DNA from: Phycicoccus flavus
Lineage (GTDB): Bacteria; Actinomycetota; Actinomycetes; Actinomycetales; Dermatophilaceae
Length of the DNA: 50,898 nucleotides
Assembly: GCF_004025965.2 (NCBI RefSeq)
Contig: NZ_SAYU02000025.1
Span: forward strand, 1 to 50,898
Direction of reading: 5' to 3'
Shown here piece by piece: positions 23,630 to 31,299 of the stretch (within the stretch, counting starts at the first letter, position 1; each line of letters begins with the position of its first letter). A program made the position numbers and the translations under genes. Below the pieces are notes generated by a model. The model made no database searches and was not told where the DNA came from. It was given only the letters and a program-made list of their open reading frames with translations.

Positions 23630-23662
23630 CGCAGGTCAGGGGCGCAACCGCAGGTCAGGGGC
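23630..23662. repeat. 14-bp direct repeats flanking attR
   Basis: CGCAGGTCAGGGGC is found exactly at 23630-23643 and 23649-23662, 19 bases apart start to start, 27 bases before the att core. The spacing and location are those of recombinase arm-type sites. Confidence 0.65.
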
Positions 23663-23688
23663 ACAGGCGTGAAGTCCCACGTGAGGAA

Positions 23689-23710
23689 TTCAAATCCTGT
23701 CACCCCGACC
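23689..23710 (+). other. attR: 3'-end remnant of a tRNA gene (probably tRNA-Pro)
   Basis: The sequence TTCAAATCCTGTCACCCCGA (plus CC) reads as a tRNA T-loop (TTCAAAT), the 3' T-stem (CCTGT) and the 3' acceptor strand (CACCCCG) with discriminator A. CACCCCG would pair with CGGGGTG, the usual 5' end of actinobacterial tRNA-Pro. The bases upstream do not continue a tRNA: the matching 5' T-stem is absent. This is therefore a duplicated 3' end, the expected attR left when the element entered the 3' end of a tRNA. The intact copy should be at the element's left end. The tRNA identity is from pattern memory; the remnant itself is clear. Confidence 0.8.
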
Positions 23711-23720
23711 GCAGTGCTGA

Positions 23721-23754
23721 GGGCCCTGACCAGCAAGATCACTGGTCGGGGCCC
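23721..23754 (+). terminator. Rho-independent terminator, probably of the target tRNA
   Basis: GGGCCCTGACCAG (23721-23733) pairs with CTGGTCGGGGCCC (23742-23754) around an eight-base loop, with one G-U pair. It starts 11 bases after the tRNA remnant, the normal place for a tRNA gene terminator, followed by TTCTGCATT. This supports the boundary at 23710. Confidence 0.75.
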
Positions 23755-23755
23755 T

Positions 23756-24080
23756 TCTGCATTCCCCCGCTCGGGAACAGCCGGCCCGTCCACCCCTCAT
23801 CAACAGCGACGTGGTGTCGTCGGCCAGGAGGCCCACCACCCCGTGCTTCTCGGCATCCCGGTCAGTACATCCCTGGGTCTTCAGTCGCTGCCCACGCGAC
23901 GCCTGCCTCATGGGCTCGAAGGGCCGGTCGCGCGAGCGTCATCCGCCGCACGTCGTGCCCTCGGAGCGGCCCTGATCAAGGGGCACGACGAGCTGCGGCC
24001 GCGACCAGTCCGGTCGGCTCACGGATGTAAACGCTGGATGACGACCTTGCGTACCTCTGGACATGAAGACCGGCTCCGCC
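23756..24080. other. Non-coding stretch after the element boundary
   Basis: About 325 bases between the tRNA terminator and the IclR-led operon. Overlapping ORFs in several frames have no family resemblance. I see no RNA gene or clear regulatory structure. Confidence 0.5.
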
Positions 24081-24099
24081 CATTATGGACCGCATGTCC
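24059..24099. promoter_or_regulatory. Inverted repeat and -10 element over the IclR start
   Basis: GGACATG (24059-24065) and CATGTCC (24093-24099) form a 7-bp inverted repeat spanning a -10-like CATTAT at 24081-24086. The likely ATG at 24094 lies seven bases past the -10, giving a possible leaderless start inside an autoregulatory operator. Spacing is wide for one dimer. Confidence 0.35.
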
Positions 24100-24924
24100 G
24101 AAACGAGAATGGACTTGTCGTCCATTTCTGGCTCGGCGAAGGGTCTCGCCAAGGGAATCGCGGTGGTCGACCTCCTCGCCTCGAGCCCCCGACCGCTCCG
24201 CCTCAGCTCCTTGGGCGAGATCCTCGGCCTCCCCCACGCGACCGTCGTCCGTCTCGTCGACGTCCTCGTACGGCTCGACGTCGTCCGCGTCGACGACCGA
24301 GGCGTCTACGGCTTGGGCCCGCGGGTCGCCGCATGGGGTCAGGCGTTCCTCGCCGAGCTCGACATCGCGCGGCTCGCGTTCGACCTCATGGAGGCCCTCG
24401 TCGCGGAGACGAACGAGACGTGCTTCCTCGGGGTACTGGACCGCGGCAGCGTCCTCTACGTGGCTGCCGTGAGCAGCCCTCAGCCGGTCCGTCCCGCGGC
24501 CACCGTCGGGTCCCGGAACCCGCTGCACTCCACCGGGATCGGGAAGTGCCTGTTGGCGTGGTCCAGCGAGGCCCGCCGGGACGAGCTCCTCAGCGACCCC
24601 CTGGAGGCACGGACCGCCAAGACGATCACGGACCGGGACGAGCTCACCCGAGAGCTGGAGCACTCCCTCGAACGCGGATACGTCATCGACGACATCGAGA
24701 ACGAGGAGGGCGTGCGCTGCGTCGCGGCCCCGGTGTTCGACCACCTCGGTGAGGTCACCGCAGCGTTGTCGGTCTCCGCCCCGGCGTACCGCTTCAGCCG
24801 CGCCGACGTCGAGCGCTACGGACCCCGCGCCGTGGCGATCGCCCACGAGCTCTCTGCCCGGGCCGGGTTCCGAGGCAGCCCCAGCCACACGCCGACACCC
24901 GACACCGACCTGGAGGTCCGATGA
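24094..24924 (+). CDS. IclR-family transcriptional regulator
   Basis: A 276-residue IclR protein. The N-terminal winged helix (GLAKGIAVVDLLASSPRPLR then LSSLGEILGLPHATVVRLVD) is followed by the wing VYGLGPRVAAWG. The C-terminal GAF-like effector domain includes LHSTGIGKCLLAW (the P.h.TA.GKA-type motif) and IDDIENEEGVRCVAAPVFD. ATG 24094 is preferred to 24085 because it lies at leaderless distance from a -10 element. The stop overlaps the next gene by ATGA, so the regulator is co-transcribed with the catabolic operon it presumably controls, in response to a small acid. The effector is unknown. Confidence 0.88.
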   Translation: MSETRMDLSSISGSAKGLAKGIAVVDLLASSPRPLRLSSLGEILGLPHATVVRLVDVLVRLDVVRVDDRGVYGLGPRVAAWGQAFLAELDIARLAFDLMEALVAETNETCFLGVLDRGSVLYVAAVSSPQPVRPAATVGSRNPLHSTGIGKCLLAWSSEARRDELLSDPLEARTAKTITDRDELTRELEHSLERGYVIDDIENEEGVRCVAAPVFDHLGEVTAALSVSAPAYRFSRADVERYGPRAVAIAHELSARAGFRGSPSHTPTPDTDLEVR

Positions 24925-25397
24925 GCGAGAACACCGACGAGAGCTGGCGCGGCACCGTGGGATCGCTGCGCAGCAGTGACCTCGATGCCTTCCTCGCCGA
25001 AGGGGTCATCGCGCGTCTGGCCTGTCTCGACGGCAACGGGTGGCCCTACGTCGTGCCCTGTTGGCACGAGTGGGACGGGGAGGCGTTCTGGGTCGTGGCC
25101 CGCAAGAAGTCGGCGTGGGCGGGATTCCTCGCCGCCGACGCTCGATGTGCGATCACCATCGACGAGGACGCCGGCCAGCGCAAGGTCGCTGCCCAGTGCT
25201 CGGCCGTCCTCGTCGAGGAGCCGAACGTCGGCGGTGACTGGGTGCCGATCGCGGAACGGATGTCCGTCAGGTACCTCGGCGAGAACGGCCCGAAGTACCT
25301 CGCGCCCACCCTGGACAAGCAGCGCTGGCTCTTCCGCCTGGAGCCCGTCTCGATGCAGACGTGGCAGGGCGTGGACTGGGCCGAGAAGTACAAGTAG
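24921..25397 (+). CDS. Pyridoxamine-phosphate-oxidase-like split-barrel flavoprotein
   Basis: A 158-residue split-barrel protein of the PNPOx/FDOR superfamily. GVIARLACLDGNGWPYVVPC is the typical first hairpin (x-R-L-A-x-x-D-G-x-P-x-V-V-P), followed by WVVARKKSAWAGFL, where the basic residues would contact the flavin phosphate, and CAITIDEDAGQRKVAAQCSA. The cofactor may be FMN or F420; the sequence alone does not decide. The start overlaps the iclR stop. In this operon it could reduce or oxidise an intermediate, or bind it. Confidence 0.75.
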   Translation: MSENTDESWRGTVGSLRSSDLDAFLAEGVIARLACLDGNGWPYVVPCWHEWDGEAFWVVARKKSAWAGFLAADARCAITIDEDAGQRKVAAQCSAVLVEEPNVGGDWVPIAERMSVRYLGENGPKYLAPTLDKQRWLFRLEPVSMQTWQGVDWAEKYK

Positions 25398-25404
25398 GCC
25401 TGAC

Positions 25405-26610
25405 GTGCGCGATGTCGTCGAGCTCGCCTGTGAGCTCATCCGGATTCCCAGCCCCGTCGTCGACGGGGACGAGGTCGATGTGGCCTCGTACCTGTCGCAG
25501 GTGTTCACCGAGTCGGGGATCCCTGCCGCGCGTCGCCTGGCGAAGGACCCGAGGCGCCCCAACCTGCTGACCTCCGTGGACTTCGGGTCGGGCGGAGCCC
25601 ACCTGATCCTCTGTGGACACCTGGACACCAAGCCCGTCGGGGATGCCGTCTGGTCGGTCGACCCGTTCTCGGCCGAGGTGGTCCGGGACCGCCTCTACGG
25701 ACTCGGGTCGGGAGACATGAAGGCCGCCCTGGCGGCCATGGTGGTGGCTGTCGAGCGCCTGCTGGCCGACCCCCCGGCCGCCGGCAGGGTCAGCCTGCTG
25801 TTCACCGCCGACGAGGAGAACGGTGCGGTCTACGGCTCGCAGTTCCTCGCTGACGAGCTCTCCCTCGACGCCGACGCGATGGTCATCGGCGAACCCGGGG
25901 GCATCCACGCCGACTTCGACCGCCTCCACGTCGCGAGTCGGGGTCTGGGCCGGTTCGACGTGACCGCCCGGGCCCGGCAAGGCCACTCGAGCCTGTCCGC
26001 CCTGCTGGGTGCGCGCAATGCCGGGGCCGACGTGGCTGGCGCCGTCAGCCGCCTCCACGGGGCCGTCCTGGAGCCGCCGCCCCGGCCCGACGGCGTCGAC
26101 GAGTGGGCCGTCACGGTCAATGCCGGGCTGGCCTACCGCGGCGGGTGGGGCTACGGAGTACTCCCGGACCACATGACCAGCCTCGTCGAGGTCCGTTCGC
26201 TCCCCGGCATGACGAGCGAGAGCGTGCAGCGGCAGCTGGACTCGCTCCTCGTCGGCGCTGTCGAGGGAGCCGACCTCCGGATCACCCCCGATGCTTCGGG
26301 TGCCCACTGGATCGACGCCACCGCGGTCGCCCCGGCCGGCGGGCCACTGGTCCGTTCGGCGGAATCGGCGTGTTCGACCGTGTTCGACAGCTCCCCTCCA
26401 CTGACGGTCTTCCCGGGCACCACGGACGCGAGCTGGTTGGCCGGCCTCGGGATCCCGTGCCTTCCGGCACTGGGCCCCGGTCTTCTCGCTCGCGCCCACG
26501 GTCCCGATGAGTGGGTTTCGGTGGCCGCCGTCCGCAGCACCGTCGACCTCTACGAACACCTGGCCAGGACCTTCCTCGCTGCCGACCCGGTCGGGGGGAC
26601 CCATGACTGA
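25405..26610 (+). CDS. M20-family metallo-amidohydrolase/deacylase
   Basis: A 401-residue zinc-dependent M20 peptidase-family enzyme (ArgE/DapE/aminoacylase type). The metal-site motifs are intact: GHLDTKPVG (ligand His and catalytic Asp), GLGSGDMKAALAAM (bridging Asp), TADEENGAVYGSQ (general-base Glu and ligand Glu) and the late histidine in ARAHGPDEW. A dimerisation lid domain lies between (SRGLGRFDVTARARQGHSS). The GTG at 25405, eight bases after the previous stop, is the natural start; the much longer ORF reaches back into the preceding gene in another frame. Likely reaction: hydrolysis of an amide, removing an acyl or amino-acid moiety from the imported compound. Confidence 0.88.
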   Translation: MRDVVELACELIRIPSPVVDGDEVDVASYLSQVFTESGIPAARRLAKDPRRPNLLTSVDFGSGGAHLILCGHLDTKPVGDAVWSVDPFSAEVVRDRLYGLGSGDMKAALAAMVVAVERLLADPPAAGRVSLLFTADEENGAVYGSQFLADELSLDADAMVIGEPGGIHADFDRLHVASRGLGRFDVTARARQGHSSLSALLGARNAGADVAGAVSRLHGAVLEPPPRPDGVDEWAVTVNAGLAYRGGWGYGVLPDHMTSLVEVRSLPGMTSESVQRQLDSLLVGAVEGADLRITPDASGAHWIDATAVAPAGGPLVRSAESACSTVFDSSPPLTVFPGTTDASWLAGLGIPCLPALGPGLLARAHGPDEWVSVAAVRSTVDLYEHLARTFLAADPVGGTHD

Positions 26611-27610
26611 CGCGCCCACGACCACGACCACGACCACGACCAGTCGCCTGTCACGGCTGTCGAGCGTGCTCGCACCGATGGCCGGCCTGGCGACCGTTCT
26701 GCTCCTCGCAGCCGTCACGACCCCCCAGCTGTACACGCCGGAGGTCATGCGGCTGGTGCTCTTCCAGATCGGGATCATCGGGATCGCCGCCCTCGGGCAG
26801 ACGCTCGTCCTGCTCACCGGCGGCATCGACCTCTCGATCAGCGGCGCCATCGCGCTCACCTCGGTGGTCCTGGCGGTGACGACGAACGGGTCGGACGACC
26901 GACTGGTGACCGCGCTCGTGTTGTCGGTCGTCGCCGGACTCACCGTCGGGCTCGTCAACGGCGCGTTGGTCGTCCTGCGGGGGGTGCCGCCGTTCGTGGC
27001 GACGTTCGCCTCCTTCGTCCTCATCCAGGGCGTCATCATCGCCTGGACCGGTGGCGCCCCCTCGGGACGCATCCCTGACGGCCTGTCCTGGCTGGGGTCG
27101 GGCCGGCTGTTCGACGTCATCCCGGTGCCCGTCCTGGTCTTCGGCGTTCTCGCCGTCGTCGTCGGGGTGGTGCTCGAACGCAGCACCGCAGGCCGACGCC
27201 TGTACGCCACCGGCCTCAACCGTGACGCCGCCCGGTTGTCGGGCGTCCGGACGGGGCTCGTCATCGGCTCCTGCTACGTCGCCTCGAGCCTCCTGGGCGT
27301 CGTCGCTGGACTGGTCAACGCGAGCTTCACCGGGTACGTCGACGCCGCCCTCGTGCGCAGTCTGAACCTGGACTCCATCGCCGCGGCGGTCATCGGGGGT
27401 ATCGCGCTCACCGGGGGACGTGGACGCATCGGGAACACCCTCATCGGTGTCGTGTTGCTCGCGGTGCTCCTCACGTGGCTCATCCAGCTCGGCGCCGGGG
27501 GCGGCGCCCAGCTCATCGTCTCGGGCGCGGTCATCGTGCTCGCGGTCTTCATGCAGGGCCGACGTCTCCGGATCCCCGGAACCACCGCAGGAAAGAAGGG
27601 TCAGCAATGA
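26603..27610 (+). CDS. Ribose-type ABC transporter permease 1
   Basis: A 335-residue RbsC/BPD_transp_2-family permease with about ten membrane helices. The family block GQTLVLLTGGIDLSISGAIA (GGIDLS signature) and VIGGIALTGGRGRIGNTLIG are present. The N-terminus has an unusual run of eight threonines encoded by an ACC/ACG repeat, prone to slippage. ATG 26603 overlaps the M20 gene by eight bases. It would pair with the second, different permease encoded downstream to form a heterodimeric channel. Confidence 0.92.
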   Translation: MTDAPTTTTTTTTSRLSRLSSVLAPMAGLATVLLLAAVTTPQLYTPEVMRLVLFQIGIIGIAALGQTLVLLTGGIDLSISGAIALTSVVLAVTTNGSDDRLVTALVLSVVAGLTVGLVNGALVVLRGVPPFVATFASFVLIQGVIIAWTGGAPSGRIPDGLSWLGSGRLFDVIPVPVLVFGVLAVVVGVVLERSTAGRRLYATGLNRDAARLSGVRTGLVIGSCYVASSLLGVVAGLVNASFTGYVDAALVRSLNLDSIAAAVIGGIALTGGRGRIGNTLIGVVLLAVLLTWLIQLGAGGGAQLIVSGAVIVLAVFMQGRRLRIPGTTAGKKGQQ

Positions 27611-28806
27611 CGAACATCGCGTTCTCCAGGCGAGGGCACAGCCGCACCATCGCCACCTGTCTCGGCGTCGCGGCACTCGTCGCCGTCGCCGGGTGCAGCA
27701 CCGAGCAGGAGGGTTCGGCCCCCCAGGCGTCCGCCGAGGACTGCCTCAACGCCGACGAGGCGCAGGCGGCCTACCAGTCGTCCTGGTCCTCGGTCGCCGA
27801 GGCGTTCGAGCTCGAGGACTTCCAGCCAACCGACGAGCAGGTGTGCCAGGTGGACACGGCCACGTGGAAGGCAGAGCCCAAGCAGGGTGACTCCTACCGG
27901 GTGGCCTTCGCCGCCCAGGGCCCCACGAACTCGTGGGGGGTACTGAGCGACGAGGCACTGAGGTACCACGCCGACGAGCTCGGTGTCGACGTCCTCTACG
28001 CCGCGGCGAACGGCGACGCGACGACCCAGGTCGACAACATCCAGCAGCTCGCGAGCCAGAACCCGGACGCGATGGTCGTCGTCCCGATGGGTGACGGGAT
28101 CTCCGGCCAGGTCAAGGCCGCCGTGGACCAGGGCATCCCCGTCGTCCTGTGTTCGGGCGTCCTGCCGTCCTCGAGTGGTGCGGTCTCCACCGTGACCCGC
28201 CAGTACGACCTCCTCGGGTCCGCCTACGCCGAGTGGATCGCGAAGAAGCTCGACGGCAAGGGCAAGGTCGCCATCCTCTCCGGCCTGGCCGGCGTGCCGA
28301 CGGCCGAGTACCAGAAGGCCGCCGCGGAGACGACTTTCGAGAAGTACCCGGACATCGAGGTCGTCACGACGCAGTACACCGAGTGGTCCCCGACCGTCGC
28401 GAAGACGGTGGCCCAGAACCTCATCGCCAGCTACCCGGATCTCGACGCCATCTGGTCGGACTCGGGCTACGGCGCGCTCGGAGTCGCCCAGGCGTACGAG
28501 GAGGCGGGCAAGCCCGTGCCGCCGATCACCGGTGACGCGATCAACGACTTCATCCTCGCCACGGACGGCAAGGACGTGCAGTACGCGCTCTCCACCTTCC
28601 CCCCGGAGATGTCGAGCACCTGCCTCGACACCGCGCTCGGCCTGGTCAAGGGTGAGCCCGTTCTCGACAAGGTCTACATCGACTCGCCGAGCTTCACGGA
28701 CGCCGACGGCGCCACGTACGCCCGGAAGGACTGTGACGGCGGGCTCCTCGTGCCGTCGAGCGCTCCGGAGCCGCTGCTCACCGAGCTCAAGATGTGCAAG
28801 GCCTGA
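27607..28806 (+). CDS. Sugar-type ABC substrate-binding lipoprotein
   Basis: A 399-residue periplasmic-binding-protein-like lipoprotein with signal peptide TIATCLGVAALVAVAGCSTE (lipobox VAGC). The type I (ribose-binding) fold begins around residue 97 with SYRVAFAAQGPTNSWG and includes DNIQQLASQNPDAMVVVPMG and AIWSDSGYGALGVAQAYEEA. Before the fold is an extra ~70-residue region with two cysteines (AEDCLNADEA and DEQVCQVDTA). The ATG overlaps the permease stop (ATGA). It determines what the operon imports, but the ligand cannot be read from the sequence. Confidence 0.92.
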   Translation: MTNIAFSRRGHSRTIATCLGVAALVAVAGCSTEQEGSAPQASAEDCLNADEAQAAYQSSWSSVAEAFELEDFQPTDEQVCQVDTATWKAEPKQGDSYRVAFAAQGPTNSWGVLSDEALRYHADELGVDVLYAAANGDATTQVDNIQQLASQNPDAMVVVPMGDGISGQVKAAVDQGIPVVLCSGVLPSSSGAVSTVTRQYDLLGSAYAEWIAKKLDGKGKVAILSGLAGVPTAEYQKAAAETTFEKYPDIEVVTTQYTEWSPTVAKTVAQNLIASYPDLDAIWSDSGYGALGVAQAYEEAGKPVPPITGDAINDFILATDGKDVQYALSTFPPEMSSTCLDTALGLVKGEPVLDKVYIDSPSFTDADGATYARKDCDGGLLVPSSAPEPLLTELKMCKA

Positions 28807-28829
28807 ACGAACGTCGACGTGAGGAACGC

Positions 28830-30332
28830 ATGACCGTGTCGCAGCGGACCGCGCTCGGCGCCCGGGAAGTGACCAAGTCCTTCCCGGGCGTCCGGGCCCT
28901 CGACAACGTCTCCTTCGCCTGCCGGCCGGGGCGGGTCCATGCCCTGCTGGGGGAGAACGGCGCCGGGAAGTCCACGCTCGTCCGCATCCTGACCGGGGAC
29001 CAGAGCCCCGACACCGGAACGGTCGTCGTCGACGATGTGGAGGTCGCTCTCGGCTCACCCCGCGAGGCACTGGCCCACGGTGTCGTGCCGGTGTACCAGG
29101 AGCTCACCGTGCTACCGGAGATGACCGTCCTGGACAACGTCATGCTGGGGCAGGAGGTCCGGCGCCGGCGATGGCTGGACTCCCGCCGGCAGCTGGACGT
29201 GGTCCGTGAGGCCCTGGAGAGGGTGTCCCTCGGCGAGGTGTCCCCGACGACCCTCGCCGGGGACCTGTCACTGGCCAACCAGCAGCTCGTCGAGATCGCC
29301 CGGGCCGTGGTGCGCCGGAGCCCGGTGCTCATCCTCGACGAGCCGTCGGCCGTCCTGTCCGGGGACAAGCTGGAGGCGTTGCACGACGTCGTCCGCACGA
29401 TCGCGGCCTCCGGCACCGCCGTCGTCTACATCACCCACCTCCTCGAGGAGGTCCACGAGCTGGCCGACGACGTCACGATCCTGCGTGACGGAGCCGTGGT
29501 CTCGACCGGCCCGGTGGCGAAGTACGACACCGACCGGATCGTCCGCGAGATGGTCGGACGCCAGGTCGAGCAGGTCTTCCCCGACCCCCCCGACCACGGC
29601 GCGGCCGTCATGCTGCGGGTCTCGTCACTTGTGCCCCGCGGCTCCGACGCCGCCCCTGTCGACCTGGACGTGCGGGCCGGGGAGATCGTCGGCCTCGCCG
29701 GGCTCGTCGGGTCCGGGAGATCCCGGTTCCTGCGCACCCTCGCGGGCGCCCGCAAACGTGCCACCGGCACCGTGGAGCTGGACGGGGACACGGTCAAGGC
29801 CTCGATCAACGCGACGATCGACGCGGGCGTCGTCCTCGTCCCCGAGGAACGCAAGCGCGATGGTCTCGTGCTCGACCTCACTGTCAGCGACAACACGACC
29901 CTGACCTCCCTCGGCGCGGTCAGCACCTGGGGCCTGCTGCGGACACAGCGGGAGGAGAACGCCTTCGCCGAGGAGCGCGAGCGCCTCGACATCAAGACGG
30001 CCGGGCCCCGGCAGTTGACCCGGCAGCTCAGCGGGGGCAACCAGCAGAAGATCGTCATCGCCAAGTGGCTGCAGGTCTCGCCGCGGGTGCTGCTCCTCGA
30101 CGAGCCGACGAGAGGGGTGGACATCGGGGCCAAGAACGAGATCTACCGGATCATCCGGGAGCTCGCCGCGGAAGGGATGGCCATCGTCATCGCCTCGAGC
30201 GAGCTGGCCGAGGTGGTCGGCCTCGCCCACCGCGTCCTGGTCTTCCGGGACGGAGCGGTCGTCGGAGAGGTCGGCCGGAACACCGAGAGTTCGGAGAAGA
30301 TCATGCACCTCGCGCTGGGAACGGCCTCGTGA
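28830..30332 (+). CDS. Ribose-type ABC transporter tandem ATPase
   Basis: A 500-residue RbsA-type ATPase with two nucleotide-binding domains. Domain 1 has Walker A GENGAGKST, signature LSLANQQLVEIARA and Walker B LILDEPSA. Domain 2 has the usual degenerate Walker A (GLVGSGRSR), signature LSGGNQQKIVIAKW and LLLDEPTRGVDIGAKNE. ATG 28830 follows a GAGGAACGC ribosome site and was chosen over an upstream ATG that overlaps the previous gene. Energises uptake with both permeases. Confidence 0.94.
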   Translation: MTVSQRTALGAREVTKSFPGVRALDNVSFACRPGRVHALLGENGAGKSTLVRILTGDQSPDTGTVVVDDVEVALGSPREALAHGVVPVYQELTVLPEMTVLDNVMLGQEVRRRRWLDSRRQLDVVREALERVSLGEVSPTTLAGDLSLANQQLVEIARAVVRRSPVLILDEPSAVLSGDKLEALHDVVRTIAASGTAVVYITHLLEEVHELADDVTILRDGAVVSTGPVAKYDTDRIVREMVGRQVEQVFPDPPDHGAAVMLRVSSLVPRGSDAAPVDLDVRAGEIVGLAGLVGSGRSRFLRTLAGARKRATGTVELDGDTVKASINATIDAGVVLVPEERKRDGLVLDLTVSDNTTLTSLGAVSTWGLLRTQREENAFAEERERLDIKTAGPRQLTRQLSGGNQQKIVIAKWLQVSPRVLLLDEPTRGVDIGAKNEIYRIIRELAAEGMAIVIASSELAEVVGLAHRVLVFRDGAVVGEVGRNTESSEKIMHLALGTAS

Positions 30333-31294
30333 GCGCGGCCACCGTGGCCCGCCCGGGCCCGAGCCTCTCCTCCCTCGTGCGCGGCGGGGGTGCCGTCTGG
30401 GTCGTCGTCGCCGTCATGGTGGTGTGGCTGAGCGCGGTGCGCGGGGGCGGCTTCTGGAGCACCGGGAACCTCGCCGCCCTCCTGTCCGGCGCGGTCGTGC
30501 TCGGACTGGTCGCTCTGGGTCAGCACATCGTCGTCCTCACCGGCGGGATCGACCTGTCCGTGGGGTCGATGGTCACCCTGACCTCACTGCTCACGGCCGT
30601 CCTCATCAACGGCTACCCGATCCGCACCGTCCCCGTGGTCGTGGCGATCGTCCTCATCGGGGCACTCATGGGCGGGATCAACGGTTCCCTGGTCAGCATC
30701 GCCGGCCTGCCGCCGTTCATCGTGACGCTGGGGATGCTGTACCTCGTCAGTGGTGTCGCCCTCACCGTCAGTCCGACCCCGGACGGCCGGGTCACCTCGG
30801 CCCTCACCGGCTTCGCGACGTCGACCTTCGGGCCCGTCCCCGCCCCCTTCCTCGTGCTGCTGGCGTCCGTCGTCGTCATCTGGGCCCTGCTCACCCGGAC
30901 CGCCTGGGGCCGGCACGTGTTCGCCGTGGGCGGTGACCAGCACGCCGCCCGCGCGGTGGGCATCGGGACCACCAGCGTGCTCATGCGCGCCTACGTCGTG
31001 TCGGGGACACTGGCCGGTCTCGCGGGTGTCCTCCTCGCCGCCCGCACCGCCATCGGCTCTCCGACGGCGGGCACCGGCCTGGAGCTCTCCGCCATCACCG
31101 CCGTCGTCATCGGGGGCACCTCGCTCCTGGGTGGGCGTGGGTCCCTGCTCGGGACGATGGGCGGGGTGGCGCTCCTGTCGCTCATCACGAACTCGATCAC
31201 GTTGCTCCAGTTCCCTTCGACCCTGACCGACCTCATCCGGGGCCTCATCATCATCGCCGCGGTCGCCGTGTTCGTCGTCAAGCGGAAGGAGTGA
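30329..31294 (+). CDS. Ribose-type ABC transporter permease 2
   Basis: A 321-residue RbsC-type permease. Signature GQHIVVLTGGIDLSVGSMVT and the C-terminal VVIGGTSLLGGRGSLLGT match the family. GTG 30329 overlaps the ATPase stop as GTGA. It is clearly different in sequence from the first permease of the operon, so the transporter probably uses a heterodimeric membrane domain rather than the RbsC homodimer. Confidence 0.92.
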   Translation: MSAATVARPGPSLSSLVRGGGAVWVVVAVMVVWLSAVRGGGFWSTGNLAALLSGAVVLGLVALGQHIVVLTGGIDLSVGSMVTLTSLLTAVLINGYPIRTVPVVVAIVLIGALMGGINGSLVSIAGLPPFIVTLGMLYLVSGVALTVSPTPDGRVTSALTGFATSTFGPVPAPFLVLLASVVVIWALLTRTAWGRHVFAVGGDQHAARAVGIGTTSVLMRAYVVSGTLAGLAGVLLAARTAIGSPTAGTGLELSAITAVVIGGTSLLGGRGSLLGTMGGVALLSLITNSITLLQFPSTLTDLIRGLIIIAAVAVFVVKRKE

Positions 31295-31299
31295 CGGTG

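Larger units (their letters stand above)
1..23710. mobile_element. Integrative and conjugative element (right part, left end outside window)
   Basis: Conjugation genes (VirB4-like ATPase, SCO6880 family, TrbL-like), a tyrosine integrase with an adjacent excisionase, and a tRNA 3'-end remnant just beyond the integrase together define an integrated element. The right boundary is placed at the last base of the tRNA remnant at 23710, because a terminator typical of a tRNA gene and then unrelated chromosomal metabolic genes follow. The relaxase, coupling protein, oriT and attL with the intact tRNA are not in this window and should lie to the left. Cargo includes Lsr2, a TAC-like module, a second damaged toxin-antitoxin pair and a complete Tad pilus set. 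That it is an ICE is strongly supported; whether it is still mobile is not known. Confidence 0.88.

Noticed and set aside
20700-23630. Replication origin based on DnaA boxes
   Set aside because: Only two boxes 2.9 kb apart, with no AT-rich unwinding region and no replication initiator gene in the window.
25267-27264. 665-residue minus-strand ORF
   Set aside because: Antisense to the M20 and permease genes, without any protein family features.
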